DNA of 5,587 nucleotides from CAYJIL01 sp964370235 (GTDB taxonomy: Bacteria; Bacteroidota; Bacteroidia; Bacteroidales; Rikenellaceae). Below the pieces are notes generated by a model that ran no database searches, had not been told where the DNA came from, and saw only the letters and a program-made list of their open reading frames with translations. Where the stretch lies: assembly GCA_964370235.1 (NCBI GenBank), contig CAYJIL010000118.1, forward strand, positions 1-5,587. The letters run 5' to 3'. The position numbers were made by a program, and so were the translations under genes. Positions 1-5,587 of the stretch are shown here, one piece after another (the stretch's first letter is position 1; the number at the start of each line of letters is the position of its first letter).

Positions 1-24
1 AAAATAAATACTACACAGTAATTC

Positions 25-56
25 ACAGCTAGGGATGTTTCTCTAGCTGTTTTTTT
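25..56 (+). terminator. Rho-independent terminator reading rightward
   Basis: ACAGCTAG (25-32) pairs perfectly with CTAGCTGT (43-50). The stem extends inward by a G-U and a G-C pair to leave a 6-nt loop (35-40). A run of seven T residues (50-56) follows directly on the plus strand. The minus strand has no T run after the hairpin, so the direction is rightward. It most likely ends a plus-strand gene lying left of the window; no coding sequence of that gene can be recognised in the 24 bases before it. Confidence 0.85.
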
Positions 57-84
57 AGGCATATAGATTACGTTCATAAACGAG

Positions 85-114
85 AAATGGGAGTGCTTAG
101 GGCACTCCCATTTT
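85..114. terminator. Strong hairpin, probable second terminator
   Basis: AAATGGGAGTGC (85-96) and GCACTCCCATTT (102-113) form a perfect 12-bp stem with a 5-nt loop. On the plus strand the stem ends in TTTT (111-114). On the minus strand it ends in TTT followed by CTCG. The short T run makes it a weaker terminator than its neighbour at 25-56 in either direction, slightly better rightward. It could be a backup for the gene on the left or catch read-through from the lipoprotein gene on the right. Confidence 0.6.
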
Positions 115-280
115 GGCTGTATAATCGCACTATTTATTCATTTATGAGTTGTTTCTAAGCAGAGCACATGTCCGCTTGGTAGTGCATGGAAAGCTACGGT
201 TCTCTTCGATTGACTCGAAACAAATTCAACTGAAAAATCTGTCTATTTTAACACATTACCAAATTTTAGCAAACACCAAT
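115..280. other. Intergenic stretch with no recognised gene
   Basis: This stretch lies between the two left hairpins and the terminator of the lipoprotein gene. No supported protein gene, tRNA or promoter was found. Roughly 160-218 is visibly richer in G and C than its flanks and contains small pairing elements: GCAC/GTGC at 164-167/182-185 and TTCGA/TCGAA at 205-209/215-219. These are too weak to call an RNA. The longest frame here (TTG start at 149) runs through the terminator at 281-317 and into the lipoprotein gene, so it was not accepted. Confidence 0.5.
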
Positions 281-317
281 AAAAAAACTAGGGGGATTCA
301 ATTAAGAATCCCCCTAG
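281..317 (-). terminator. Rho-independent terminator of the lipoprotein gene
   Basis: CTAGGGGGATTC (288-299) and GAATCCCCCTAG (306-317) form a perfect 12-bp stem around the 6-nt loop AATTAA. Read on the minus strand the hairpin is followed by seven T residues (complement of A281-A287). It begins 24 bp after the lipoprotein stop codon and is correctly oriented to end that transcript. On the plus strand no T run follows, so termination should be one-directional. Confidence 0.95.
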
Positions 318-341
318 CACTATATATGTTTAGTAATTTAA

Positions 342-2057
342 TTACTTAACGATAGCTTTGAATTTGTCACCCTCTTGGAAAGGTAGGAAGTAAACTTCCT
401 CCTCAGCCATGTCAGCGAATGACTTGTCCTTAGAAACAGCAGTACTTAGGTTAGAAAGAACGCTAGCCTCATCAGACTCCATTGCAGCGATGATCGCCTT
501 TAGGTAAGAAGATGCAGCACATGACTCACCTGCAAGAATGCTCTTAGCACGTGATAGGTTGCCATTACATACCTCTGCAACTGCTTGGTTGTAACCGCTA
601 AGTGACTTAGTAGCCGCTGAGTAGTTACCCATTGCAAGCTCTGCAAGACCTAGGTTGTACTTAGCCTCTGGAGTGTTGATAGAAGAGAAGAAACGCTTAG
701 CCTCTGCTTTTTGACCCTCGCTTAGAGCGATGATACCAAGGTTTGTTACAACCTCGTTAGAAGAAGAGTTGATTTGAGCAGCTTTCATGAATGCGCTCTT
801 AGCACCTGCGATGTCACCCTCTTGTGCATAAACACAACCAAGGTTGTTCCAGCCTCTCCACTCGCTTGCGAAGTTCTTAGTAACTGTCTTGTAGATTTTC
901 TCTTTTGTAGCGTTATCAGAGTAAAGTGTAGCAGCAAATAGTAGCTCCTCTAGCTTTAGAGAGTTGATGTTACCTGCTACTGCAGACTTAAGCTCTGCAT
1001 CAGAAAGACCTTCTACGTCAACGTTAACGATAAGTTTACTACGACGAAGTTCAGGAAGGATCTTCTCCTTAAGGATGTTAAATACAGATGTCATGTTCTT
1101 GATCTCAGCGTCACGCTTCTGTGGATCTGAGTACATACCAAGAATTTGGATGATAAGATCTTTCTCTGGAATATCAGACTTCTCAACAAGCTCCTTGAAA
1201 CCATCCCAGTCCTCACCTAGAGCATCGATGTCTAGCTTAACGTCAACTGGCATTTCGTCTTTCTTGAATTTCTTCTCAAGAGCTTTACCTGTTTGAGTAC
1301 CACGATCAACAGATAGCTTATCGTTGAAGTTAAGAGGACCGTCTGGTGAAGCGTATGCCTTAGCATAAAGATCACTTACTGTTCTCTTAGGCTGGTTAGA
1401 GTTCTCTACGATGAACTTCTGAAGCTCAGCAACATCTGCACTTGTAAGTTGGTCGTTACGAACGTTGCTTCTGTTGATAAGGAACATGATGTTAGCCTCG
1501 TCAGTCTCAGTAGTTACACGCTTGAAGTTATCCTTAGCAAACGCAACCTCAGCAAAGTTGTAAGCAAGAAGTTGAACTGTACCAACACCTTGTGCAACAA
1601 CTAGCTCCTCGTCAAGAGCAACAAACTGCTTAGAAGAATCTTTACAATCCTTGCAACACTTAGCCTCAACACGTAGAACTAGCTCAGAGCTCTTAGCCTC
1701 TGGCTTGTAAGGGAACGATACAGACTCTGTGATAGTACTAGCAGTAGAGTAAGGAATAACTTTGTAGTTATCACGTACTTTCTCGCCTTGGTAGAACTTA
1801 GGAGTACCTACGATCTCGCCACCTTCGTACTTAAGAACTGGAGTGATCTTAACCACAGCAGTCTTTACAAAGAATTTAGCAGGAACAGACACAGTGAAGT
1901 TTGCATCTACTGCGTCACCTTTCAATGATAGCACAGATGGAGAACACTCAACTGTTAGTGTATCTACCTTCTTTGCAATCTTTGAGAAACAATTACAGCT
2001 AGTTAGTAGTAGTGCCGAAGCAACAACCAACAGAGCCGATCTAAAAAAGTTTTTCAT
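342..2057 (-). CDS. Lipoprotein with OmpA-like segment and C-terminal TPR repeats
   Basis: This 571-residue protein begins with a lipoprotein signal peptide: KNFFR, a hydrophobic stretch, then the lipobox LTSC with lipidated Cys21. No acidic surface-export signal follows Cys21 (next residues NCFSK), so the mature protein probably faces the periplasm. Residues 30-160 look beta-rich and carry a cysteine cluster, CCKDC (134-138). Residues 188-265 resemble the OmpA peptidoglycan-binding fold of Bacteroidales: a strand with IMF, then YASPDG (235-240), NDKLS (245-249) and Arg252. The GEDWDG (281-286) and later ILPELRRS (333-340) stretches also recur in Bacteroidales OmpA-like proteins. From about 399 to 545 there are TPR-type helical pairs, the clearest at 399-432, 432-462 and 463-492. 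Glu, Lys, Val, Ala, Phe and Asn codons lean heavily to GAG, AAG, GTT, GCT, TTC and AAC, unlike the neighbouring genes, which suggests high expression. A role as an envelope scaffold between outer membrane and peptidoglycan is inference; the exact function is unknown. Confidence 0.85.
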   Translation of the reverse strand: MKNFFRSALLVVASALLLTSCNCFSKIAKKVDTLTVECSPSVLSLKGDAVDANFTVSVPAKFFVKTAVVKITPVLKYEGGEIVGTPKFYQGEKVRDNYKVIPYSTASTITESVSFPYKPEAKSSELVLRVEAKCCKDCKDSSKQFVALDEELVVAQGVGTVQLLAYNFAEVAFAKDNFKRVTTETDEANIMFLINRSNVRNDQLTSADVAELQKFIVENSNQPKRTVSDLYAKAYASPDGPLNFNDKLSVDRGTQTGKALEKKFKKDEMPVDVKLDIDALGEDWDGFKELVEKSDIPEKDLIIQILGMYSDPQKRDAEIKNMTSVFNILKEKILPELRRSKLIVNVDVEGLSDAELKSAVAGNINSLKLEELLFAATLYSDNATKEKIYKTVTKNFASEWRGWNNLGCVYAQEGDIAGAKSAFMKAAQINSSSNEVVTNLGIIALSEGQKAEAKRFFSSINTPEAKYNLGLAELAMGNYSAATKSLSGYNQAVAEVCNGNLSRAKSILAGESCAASSYLKAIIAAMESDEASVLSNLSTAVSKDKSFADMAEEEVYFLPFQEGDKFKAIVK

Positions 2058-2122
2058 AATTGGTAATAGTTAAATTTATATGTGATATTTATATCTTCAT
2101 TATTAGTTCTGCAAAATTACCA

Positions 2123-2155
2123 CAAATATAATGATAATTTATTCATATAAGCAAA
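2123..2155 (-). promoter_or_regulatory. Bacteroidota-type promoter for the lipoprotein gene
   Basis: On the minus strand, TTTG (complement of 2152-2155) lies 21 nt before TATATTTG (complement of 2123-2130). This matches the Bacteroidota housekeeping consensus of TTTG at −33 and TAnnTTTG at −7. It predicts a start of transcription near 2115-2119 and an AT-rich leader of about 60 nt with no Shine-Dalgarno sequence before the ATG at 2057. A second −7-like octamer, TAATTTTG (complement of 2112-2119), overlaps the downstream side but has no TTTG at a suitable distance. The −7 box lies inside the left arm of the inverted repeat at 2118-2235. Confidence 0.65.
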
Positions 2156-2168
2156 AAGATTGTAATAT

Positions 2169-2195
2169 TTTTTTATTTGATAGACAAATAAAAAA
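2169..2195. repeat. AT-rich 11-bp hairpin inside the inverted repeat
   Basis: TTTTTTATTTG (2169-2179) and CAAATAAAAAA (2185-2195) pair perfectly around the loop ATAGA. Only one G-C pair is present, so it is a weak RNA hairpin with no T run after it on either strand, which argues against a terminator. It lies upstream of the lipoprotein promoter and close to the centre of the larger inverted repeat, so it might act as a DNA element or be a by-product of base composition. Confidence 0.4.
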
Positions 2196-2323
2196 GTTCG
2201 TTTTAGCCTAATATTCACATATTATATTTGTGGTATATTGTGTTTTTTGGCTCAATATGTTGACTAGTAGAGTGTATCGGTTAAAAAGCTAAATGCATAA
2301 TTACGCAATACTGTGCTACTAAT

Positions 2324-2350
2324 CAAATAAAATGCCAAATTATTTAACAT
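2324..2350 (-). terminator. Possible weak terminator after tdh
   Basis: On the minus strand, ATGTTAAA and TTTGGCAT (within complement of 2332-2350) can pair with two G-U wobbles and a 3-nt loop. The T-rich tail TTTATTTG follows (complement of 2324-2331). It lies just after the tdh stop codon, where a terminator is expected. The stem has a single G-C pair, so stability is doubtful; tdh transcription may instead read on toward the lipoprotein gene. Confidence 0.2.
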
Positions 2351-2359
2351 GCAAAAATA

Positions 2360-3313
2360 TTAAATAAGACCTTTAGCGTGCTTACAACCAATAACATTTA
2401 GCATATCCTTGACCATGCGCTCTAGGTTCCACTCTGGGTCCCAACCCCACTCTTGGCGAGCTGCGCTATCGTCTAGCGAGTTTGGCCATCCCTCTGCAAT
2501 TGCATTCTTAACAGGGTCTACCTCATATACCATCTCAAACTCAGGAATGTGCTTGCGTATCTCGGCAGCCAATATCTCGGGAGTAAAACTCATTGCCGTA
2601 ACATTAAAGCTATTACGATGCTCTAGTTTTGTTGGGTCGGCCTCCATTAGTTGCTTGCAGGCTTTTAGTGCATCGGGCATATACATCATATCCATGTACA
2701 TATCTGGAGCAATAGGACAAACAAAGCGCTTGTTTTTTACTGCCTCATAAAAAATCTCGACAGCATAGTCGGTTGTACCACCACCCGGTAATGTATCATT
2801 AGAGATTAGACCAGGGAAACGCACCGAACGAGTGTCGACACCCGATTTCTCAAAGTAGTAATCGCTAAGTAACTCTCCGGTAACCTTGCAGATACCATAC
2901 ATAGTTTCTGGTCGCATGATTGTATCTTGTGGTGTGTTGTCCTTTGGCGATGAAGGGCCAAAAGCACCAATCGAGCTAGGTGTAAACACCGCACAGCCAT
3001 ATAGTGCTGCTACCTCTAGTGTGTTCATAAGTGCACCCATATTAATTTTCCATGCAAGCGATGGGTTACGCTCACCAGTTGCCGAAAGTAGTGCAACAAG
3101 GTTAAATATCGTGTCGATATTATACTTATGAACTGCATAAGCAAGTTTTTGTGGCTCTAGAATATCTAGGGTCACAAAAGGACCATCGGCTAGATGTGGC
3201 ACGGGGCGTATGTCGGCAGCAACAACATTGTCTCTACCATAAATACCTCTAAAATAGGCTGTAAGCTCCGATCCTATCTGACCACCAGCACCTACAATCA
3301 AAATCTTTTTCAT
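2360..3313 (-). CDS. tdh: L-threonine 3-dehydrogenase, short-chain dehydrogenase type
   Basis: The product oxidises L-threonine with NAD+ to 2-amino-3-ketobutyrate in the cytoplasm, the first step of threonine breakdown to glycine and acetyl-CoA. The 317-residue length fits the epimerase-like threonine dehydrogenases of Bacteroidota and animals, which are unrelated to the zinc-dependent E. coli enzyme. The nucleotide-binding motif GAGGQIG (8-14) opens a Rossmann fold; Asp34 is placed to bind the NAD ribose. The catalytic set is Ser113 or Ser114 in TPSS and Tyr139 with Lys143 in YGICK. Family hallmarks are PGGGTTDYAVEIF (176-188), MMYMPDA (209-215), AMSFTPE (240-246) and the C-terminal DDSAARQEWGWDP (281-293). 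The partner kbl (2-amino-3-ketobutyrate CoA ligase) is not in the window. The gene begins 4 bp after the DUF389 stop codon and is the last of the apparent operon. No Shine-Dalgarno sequence precedes the start, which is fixed by the GxxGxxG motif right behind it. Confidence 0.95.
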   Translation of the reverse strand: MKKILIVGAGGQIGSELTAYFRGIYGRDNVVAADIRPVPHLADGPFVTLDILEPQKLAYAVHKYNIDTIFNLVALLSATGERNPSLAWKINMGALMNTLEVAALYGCAVFTPSSIGAFGPSSPKDNTPQDTIMRPETMYGICKVTGELLSDYYFEKSGVDTRSVRFPGLISNDTLPGGGTTDYAVEIFYEAVKNKRFVCPIAPDMYMDMMYMPDALKACKQLMEADPTKLEHRNSFNVTAMSFTPEILAAEIRKHIPEFEMVYEVDPVKNAIAEGWPNSLDDSAARQEWGWDPEWNLERMVKDMLNVIGCKHAKGLI

Positions 3314-3317
3314 TAAA

Positions 3318-4676
3318 TTACTCTATTATTATCTTAACGTTTGAACATTTGGTTCGTGTTTGTAGCCATTTGCGAATTGTCTCTTTTGTTTCGCTAGCCA
3401 TTGATTTTGAGGTTGAATCAAAATCGATATAACAAATTATCATCGAGTCTGCCACTTGTGAATCAACACCATAGGCAGGGACTTTAGATATTGCAAAGCG
3501 ATGTGGCGAAGATGCCAAAGCAGCAAATTCACGCGCTATCTCGTCCGAAGGTAGAATATCACGGCTATAAATTTGTAGCTTGTTTTTTAGATCTTCAATC
3601 TCTTTGTCTCTATCGTTAATAAGGCTTGTTGATACCTCATAAAAATGTTCAAAGTTTCGGCTACCATCCCTAACACTATCTCCATCTACATTGCGAATCA
3701 TTAGCGTAACGCCCGATAGTTTGTGGTAGCGCAATCTGTCGTTTAGCTGAGCCACAACATCGCTAGCCAAGGGTTTACCCACAAGCACTACCTCTAGTGC
3801 AAGGCTGTCGCTGTCATAATGGCTATGGTAGTCAATTACCTGTGTATCTCTAAAGTCGAAACTGCTATTGATATATGCATCTACGTTTGTTTCAAAGATG
3901 GTTTGATTCACAATCTTATATGCAAAAATAACACTTGGCACTAGCATAATTGTAATAACAGCAGCCATATAGCCTCTTAGCCTCTTTTCTCTAACCTTGT
4001 CCATCAAGTGTTTCTTTTGAAACTTCATGAACCTAACAAGCGCAAAGGTTGCCAATGTTATAAAAACTGCATTTATCAAGAACAGATATAGCGCACCCAA
4101 AAAATATGTTGGCTGCCCAGTACCTAGGCCATATCCTGCTGTACATAGTGGTGGCATAAGTGCCGTAGCAATGGCAACACCCGGAATTACAGTCGATGTG
4201 CGGTCTCGTCTACTTTGGGCAATAAAGCCCGCAAGTCCACCAAAGAATGCTATAATTACATCCCACACCGTTGGGTTGGTGCGAGCCAATAGCTCACTCT
4301 GAGCAAGCGATAGAGGGGTAATTGCAAAATATATTGCCGAAGCAATAAGGCTAAGCACAACTGCTATTAGCAGATTGCGAAGCGAGCGGTACATAAGCTC
4401 CGAATCATAAATACCTAGCGCAACACCAATACCCATGATAGGCCCCATGAGTGGTGAAATAAGCATGGCTCCAATTATGACAGCTGTTGAATTAACATTT
4501 AGACCCACCGATGCTATGATAATAGCAAAGATCAAAATCCAAAGATTAACACCCTTAACAACAACGCCTTTTTCGATGCTTGCAATAACCTCTGCCTCGG
4601 TAGCCTTGTCTTCGCCAAGGTCGAAACGGTCTTGCAAAAATCTCGCAAGCGATAATTTGATATACCTAAAATTCAT
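3318..4676 (-). CDS. DUF389 family membrane protein of unknown function
   Basis: This 452-residue protein has a short cytoplasmic-looking N-terminus with charged helices (1-40). About seven hydrophobic segments follow, near 43-60, 64-89, 100-120, 138-156, 163-183, 190-215 and 236-255. The signature stretches of the DUF389 (TIGR00341/TIGR00271-like) hydrophobic family are present: NSTAVIIGAMLISPLMGPI at 62-80 and PGVAIATALMPPLCTAGYGL at 165-184. The last 195 residues are soluble, with a likely short coiled coil at 352-372 and alternating strands and helices to the end. Family members have no established biochemical role; the proline- and glycine-rich conserved membrane segments would fit a transporter or channel, but that is inference. 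The gene sits 8 bp after rsmI and 4 bp before tdh, so it is probably co-transcribed with both. The ATG start leaves a normal N-terminus and has no clear ribosome binding site. Confidence 0.9.
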   Translation of the reverse strand: MNFRYIKLSLARFLQDRFDLGEDKATEAEVIASIEKGVVVKGVNLWILIFAIIIASVGLNVNSTAVIIGAMLISPLMGPIMGIGVALGIYDSELMYRSLRNLLIAVVLSLIASAIYFAITPLSLAQSELLARTNPTVWDVIIAFFGGLAGFIAQSRRDRTSTVIPGVAIATALMPPLCTAGYGLGTGQPTYFLGALYLFLINAVFITLATFALVRFMKFQKKHLMDKVREKRLRGYMAAVITIMLVPSVIFAYKIVNQTIFETNVDAYINSSFDFRDTQVIDYHSHYDSDSLALEVVLVGKPLASDVVAQLNDRLRYHKLSGVTLMIRNVDGDSVRDGSRNFEHFYEVSTSLINDRDKEIEDLKNKLQIYSRDILPSDEIAREFAALASSPHRFAISKVPAYGVDSQVADSMIICYIDFDSTSKSMASETKETIRKWLQTRTKCSNVKIIIE

Positions 4677-4684
4677 AACAAAAA

Positions 4685-5398
4685 TTATTCGTTACTATCG
4701 TCACTACTATCTTTGCCCCTTTTTTTGGGATTGTTACCTTCGACAACAACTACAAACTCCCCCTTTGGAGGGTGCTCGGTAAAATGTGTGATTAGCTCGC
4801 TCGCTTTTCCACGCACGGTCTCTTCAAACTTTTTTGAAATTTCTCTCGACACCGAAATCGTAGGGTTGTGATCGAATATTTCGCCAAATAGTGTAAGAGT
4901 CTTAACTATTCGGTGTGGTGATTCATAAAAAATCATTGTTCGGCTCTCGTCTTTTAGAGCAGTAACAATTTTGTTGCGGCCTTTCTTTGGAGGCAAAAAG
5001 CCCTCAAAGGTAAATTTATCGCAAGCCAATCCGCTGTTTATAAGCGCAGGAACAAATGCCGTTGCTCCCGGTAGTGTCTCTACATCGACTCCTTGCTCTA
5101 CCGCTGCACGCACTAACAAAAAACCAGGGTCCGAAATGCCCGGTGTACCAGCATCGCTCACCAGTGCAACGCTCTGGCCTGCACGCACAAGATTAACTAC
5201 CGACGAGGTTACACCATGTTCGTTGAACTTGTGGTATGCTCTTAGCGGTTTCTTAATCTCATATTTTGCCAAAAGGATACCGCTAGTGCGTGTATCCTCG
5301 GCATATATTACATCAACACTCTTTAGCACGTTGAGTGCTCTGAGTGTAATATCTTCTAGGTTTCCTACTGGTGTAGGAACAATATATAATTTTGCCAT
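4685..5398 (-). CDS. rsmI: 16S rRNA (cytidine(1402)-2'-O)-methyltransferase RsmI
   Basis: RsmI methylates the 2'-OH of C1402 in the ribosomal P-site region of 16S rRNA using S-adenosylmethionine; with RsmH it makes m4Cm1402. The 237-residue product shows the tetrapyrrole methylase-like fold with all RsmI signatures: YIVPTPVGNLEDITLRAL (5-22), AEDTR (33-37), LVSDAGTPGISDPG (79-92), LPGATAFVPALINSGL (109-124), GFLPPKKGR (133-141), FYESPHR (157-163) and SREISKKFEE with RG (184-197). It is shorter than E. coli RsmI (about 286 residues) and lacks the C-terminal extension, ending instead in a charged tail KKRGKDSSDDSNE; this shorter form is common in Bacteroidota. The ATG lies 13 bp after the upstream stop codon, directly before the conserved N-terminal motif. 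No Shine-Dalgarno sequence is seen. Confidence 0.97.
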   Translation of the reverse strand: MAKLYIVPTPVGNLEDITLRALNVLKSVDVIYAEDTRTSGILLAKYEIKKPLRAYHKFNEHGVTSSVVNLVRAGQSVALVSDAGTPGISDPGFLLVRAAVEQGVDVETLPGATAFVPALINSGLACDKFTFEGFLPPKKGRNKIVTALKDESRTMIFYESPHRIVKTLTLFGEIFDHNPTISVSREISKKFEETVRGKASELITHFTEHPPKGEFVVVVEGNNPKKRGKDSSDDSNE

Positions 5399-5411
5399 TC
5401 TTTATAGGAAG

Positions 5412-5587
5412 CTAAATAAATCTACGCTCTAGTGCCTCTACCAACACTGCCATGTCTTGGCTAGAGTGGTCTATGTTGCTATATTGCAACTCTAGCACCG
5501 CACCTTCAAAATCATCGGCACTATCGAGCTTGTTCATAAGTGATTTGTACAACTGTGTATCACCTCCAAATATCGTGCCTACTATTC
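5412..5587 (-). CDS. C-terminal end of an unrecognised protein (partial)
   Basis: An open frame enters from the right edge and ends at TAG (complement of 5412-5414), giving the last 57 residues of a protein whose start is outside the window. It begins IVGTIFGGDTQLYKSLMNKL and ends VLVEALERRFI. The sequence is hydrophilic, acidic and apparently helical in its second half, with no membrane segment. I do not recognise the family. The stop is 13 bp before the rsmI start on the same strand, so this gene is probably the upstream member of the rsmI-DUF389-tdh transcript. Codon choice and reading through without stops support a real gene. Confidence 0.75.
   Translation of the reverse strand, partial: IVGTIFGGDTQLYKSLMNKLDSADDFEGAVLELQYSNIDHSSQDMAVLVEALERRFI

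Larger units (their letters stand above)
2118..2235. repeat. Perfect 15-bp inverted repeat, arms 88 bp apart
   Basis: TACCACAAATATAAT (2118-2132) and ATTATATTTGTGGTA (2221-2235) are exact reverse complements, separated by 88 bp. Each arm carries TATATTTG reading outward. The left copy is the −7 box of the lipoprotein promoter. The right copy, reading rightward, has only TTCG (2197-2200) at 22 nt instead of a good −33 TTTG. Possible roles are a paired operator, a divergent antisense promoter, or recombination sites flanking an invertible promoter segment. The sequence alone does not decide between these or chance in AT-rich DNA. Confidence 0.6.
2058..2359. other. 302-bp AT-rich intergenic region upstream of the lipoprotein gene
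   Basis: This gap separates the end of tdh from the lipoprotein start. It contains the lipoprotein promoter, the 15-bp inverted repeat and the AT-rich hairpin. An imperfect inverted repeat is also present, TTGACTAGTAG (2260-2270) against CTACTAATCAA (2316-2326), matching at 10 of 11 positions, and a near-palindrome TGCATAATTACGCA at 2294-2307. No convincing gene was found; a 26-codon plus-strand frame at 2131-2211 has no ribosome binding site or other support. No GC-rich terminator follows tdh. Confidence 0.6.

Noticed and set aside
160..225. tRNA-like appearance (TTGGTAGTGC, CGGTTC) in the left intergenic region
   Set aside because: The pieces do not assemble into acceptor, D, anticodon and T stems with the right spacing, and no CCA or discriminator position fits.
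149..349. 66-codon plus-strand frame starting with TTG
   Set aside because: It reads straight through the strong terminator hairpin at 288-317, overlaps the end of the lipoprotein gene, has no promoter or ribosome binding site, and its product resembles nothing I know.
964..1296. Plus-strand open frames opposite the lipoprotein gene and the other genes
   Set aside because: They are mirror images of strongly supported minus-strand genes and show serine- and arginine-rich, low-information products typical of antisense frames.
2131..2211. 26-codon plus-strand frame (MIIYSYKQKD...) between the inverted repeat arms
   Set aside because: It lies in AT-rich DNA with no ribosome binding site, no plus-strand promoter upstream and an embedded hairpin; such short frames are expected by chance.
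2260..2326. Imperfect inverted repeat TTGACTAGTAG / CTACTAATCAA as a terminator for tdh
   Set aside because: The loop is 45 nt, one pair is mismatched and no T run follows on the minus strand, so it is not a convincing intrinsic terminator.

Overview
The window looks like chromosomal DNA of a Bacteroidales bacterium (phylum Bacteroidota). The evidence is a −33/−7 type promoter (TTTG ... TATATTTG), the lack of Shine-Dalgarno sequences before the genes, a short-chain-dehydrogenase type threonine dehydrogenase, and a lipoprotein whose OmpA-like segment (SPDG, then GEDWDG) is of the Bacteroidales kind. Genus cannot be fixed from this sequence. No mobile element, CRISPR array, rRNA or tRNA was seen.

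All five protein genes lie on the minus strand, so transcription runs right to left. At the right edge is the last 57 codons of an unrecognised gene. It is followed after 13 bp by rsmI (16S rRNA C1402 2'-O-methyltransferase), after 8 bp by a DUF389 membrane protein, and after 4 bp by tdh (L-threonine 3-dehydrogenase). The tight spacing suggests one transcript whose promoter is outside the window. The products share no obvious pathway: rRNA modification, an unknown membrane function and threonine catabolism.

A 302-bp AT-rich gap separates tdh from a 571-codon lipoprotein gene. It holds a good Bacteroidota promoter for the lipoprotein gene. It also holds a perfect 15-bp inverted repeat (arms 88 bp apart) whose left arm contains the promoter −7 box. 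This is the most unusual structure in the window and could be a regulatory site or an invertible promoter. The lipoprotein has an OmpA-like segment followed by TPR repeats, and its strongly biased codons suggest high expression. It ends at a textbook intrinsic terminator.

The leftmost 341 bp hold no supported gene. They contain a plus-strand terminator (presumably for a gene to the left, converging on the lipoprotein gene), a second strong hairpin, about 165 bp of unexplained sequence, and the minus-strand terminator of the lipoprotein gene. Overall this is mostly ordinary core-genome territory; no clearly new system was found.
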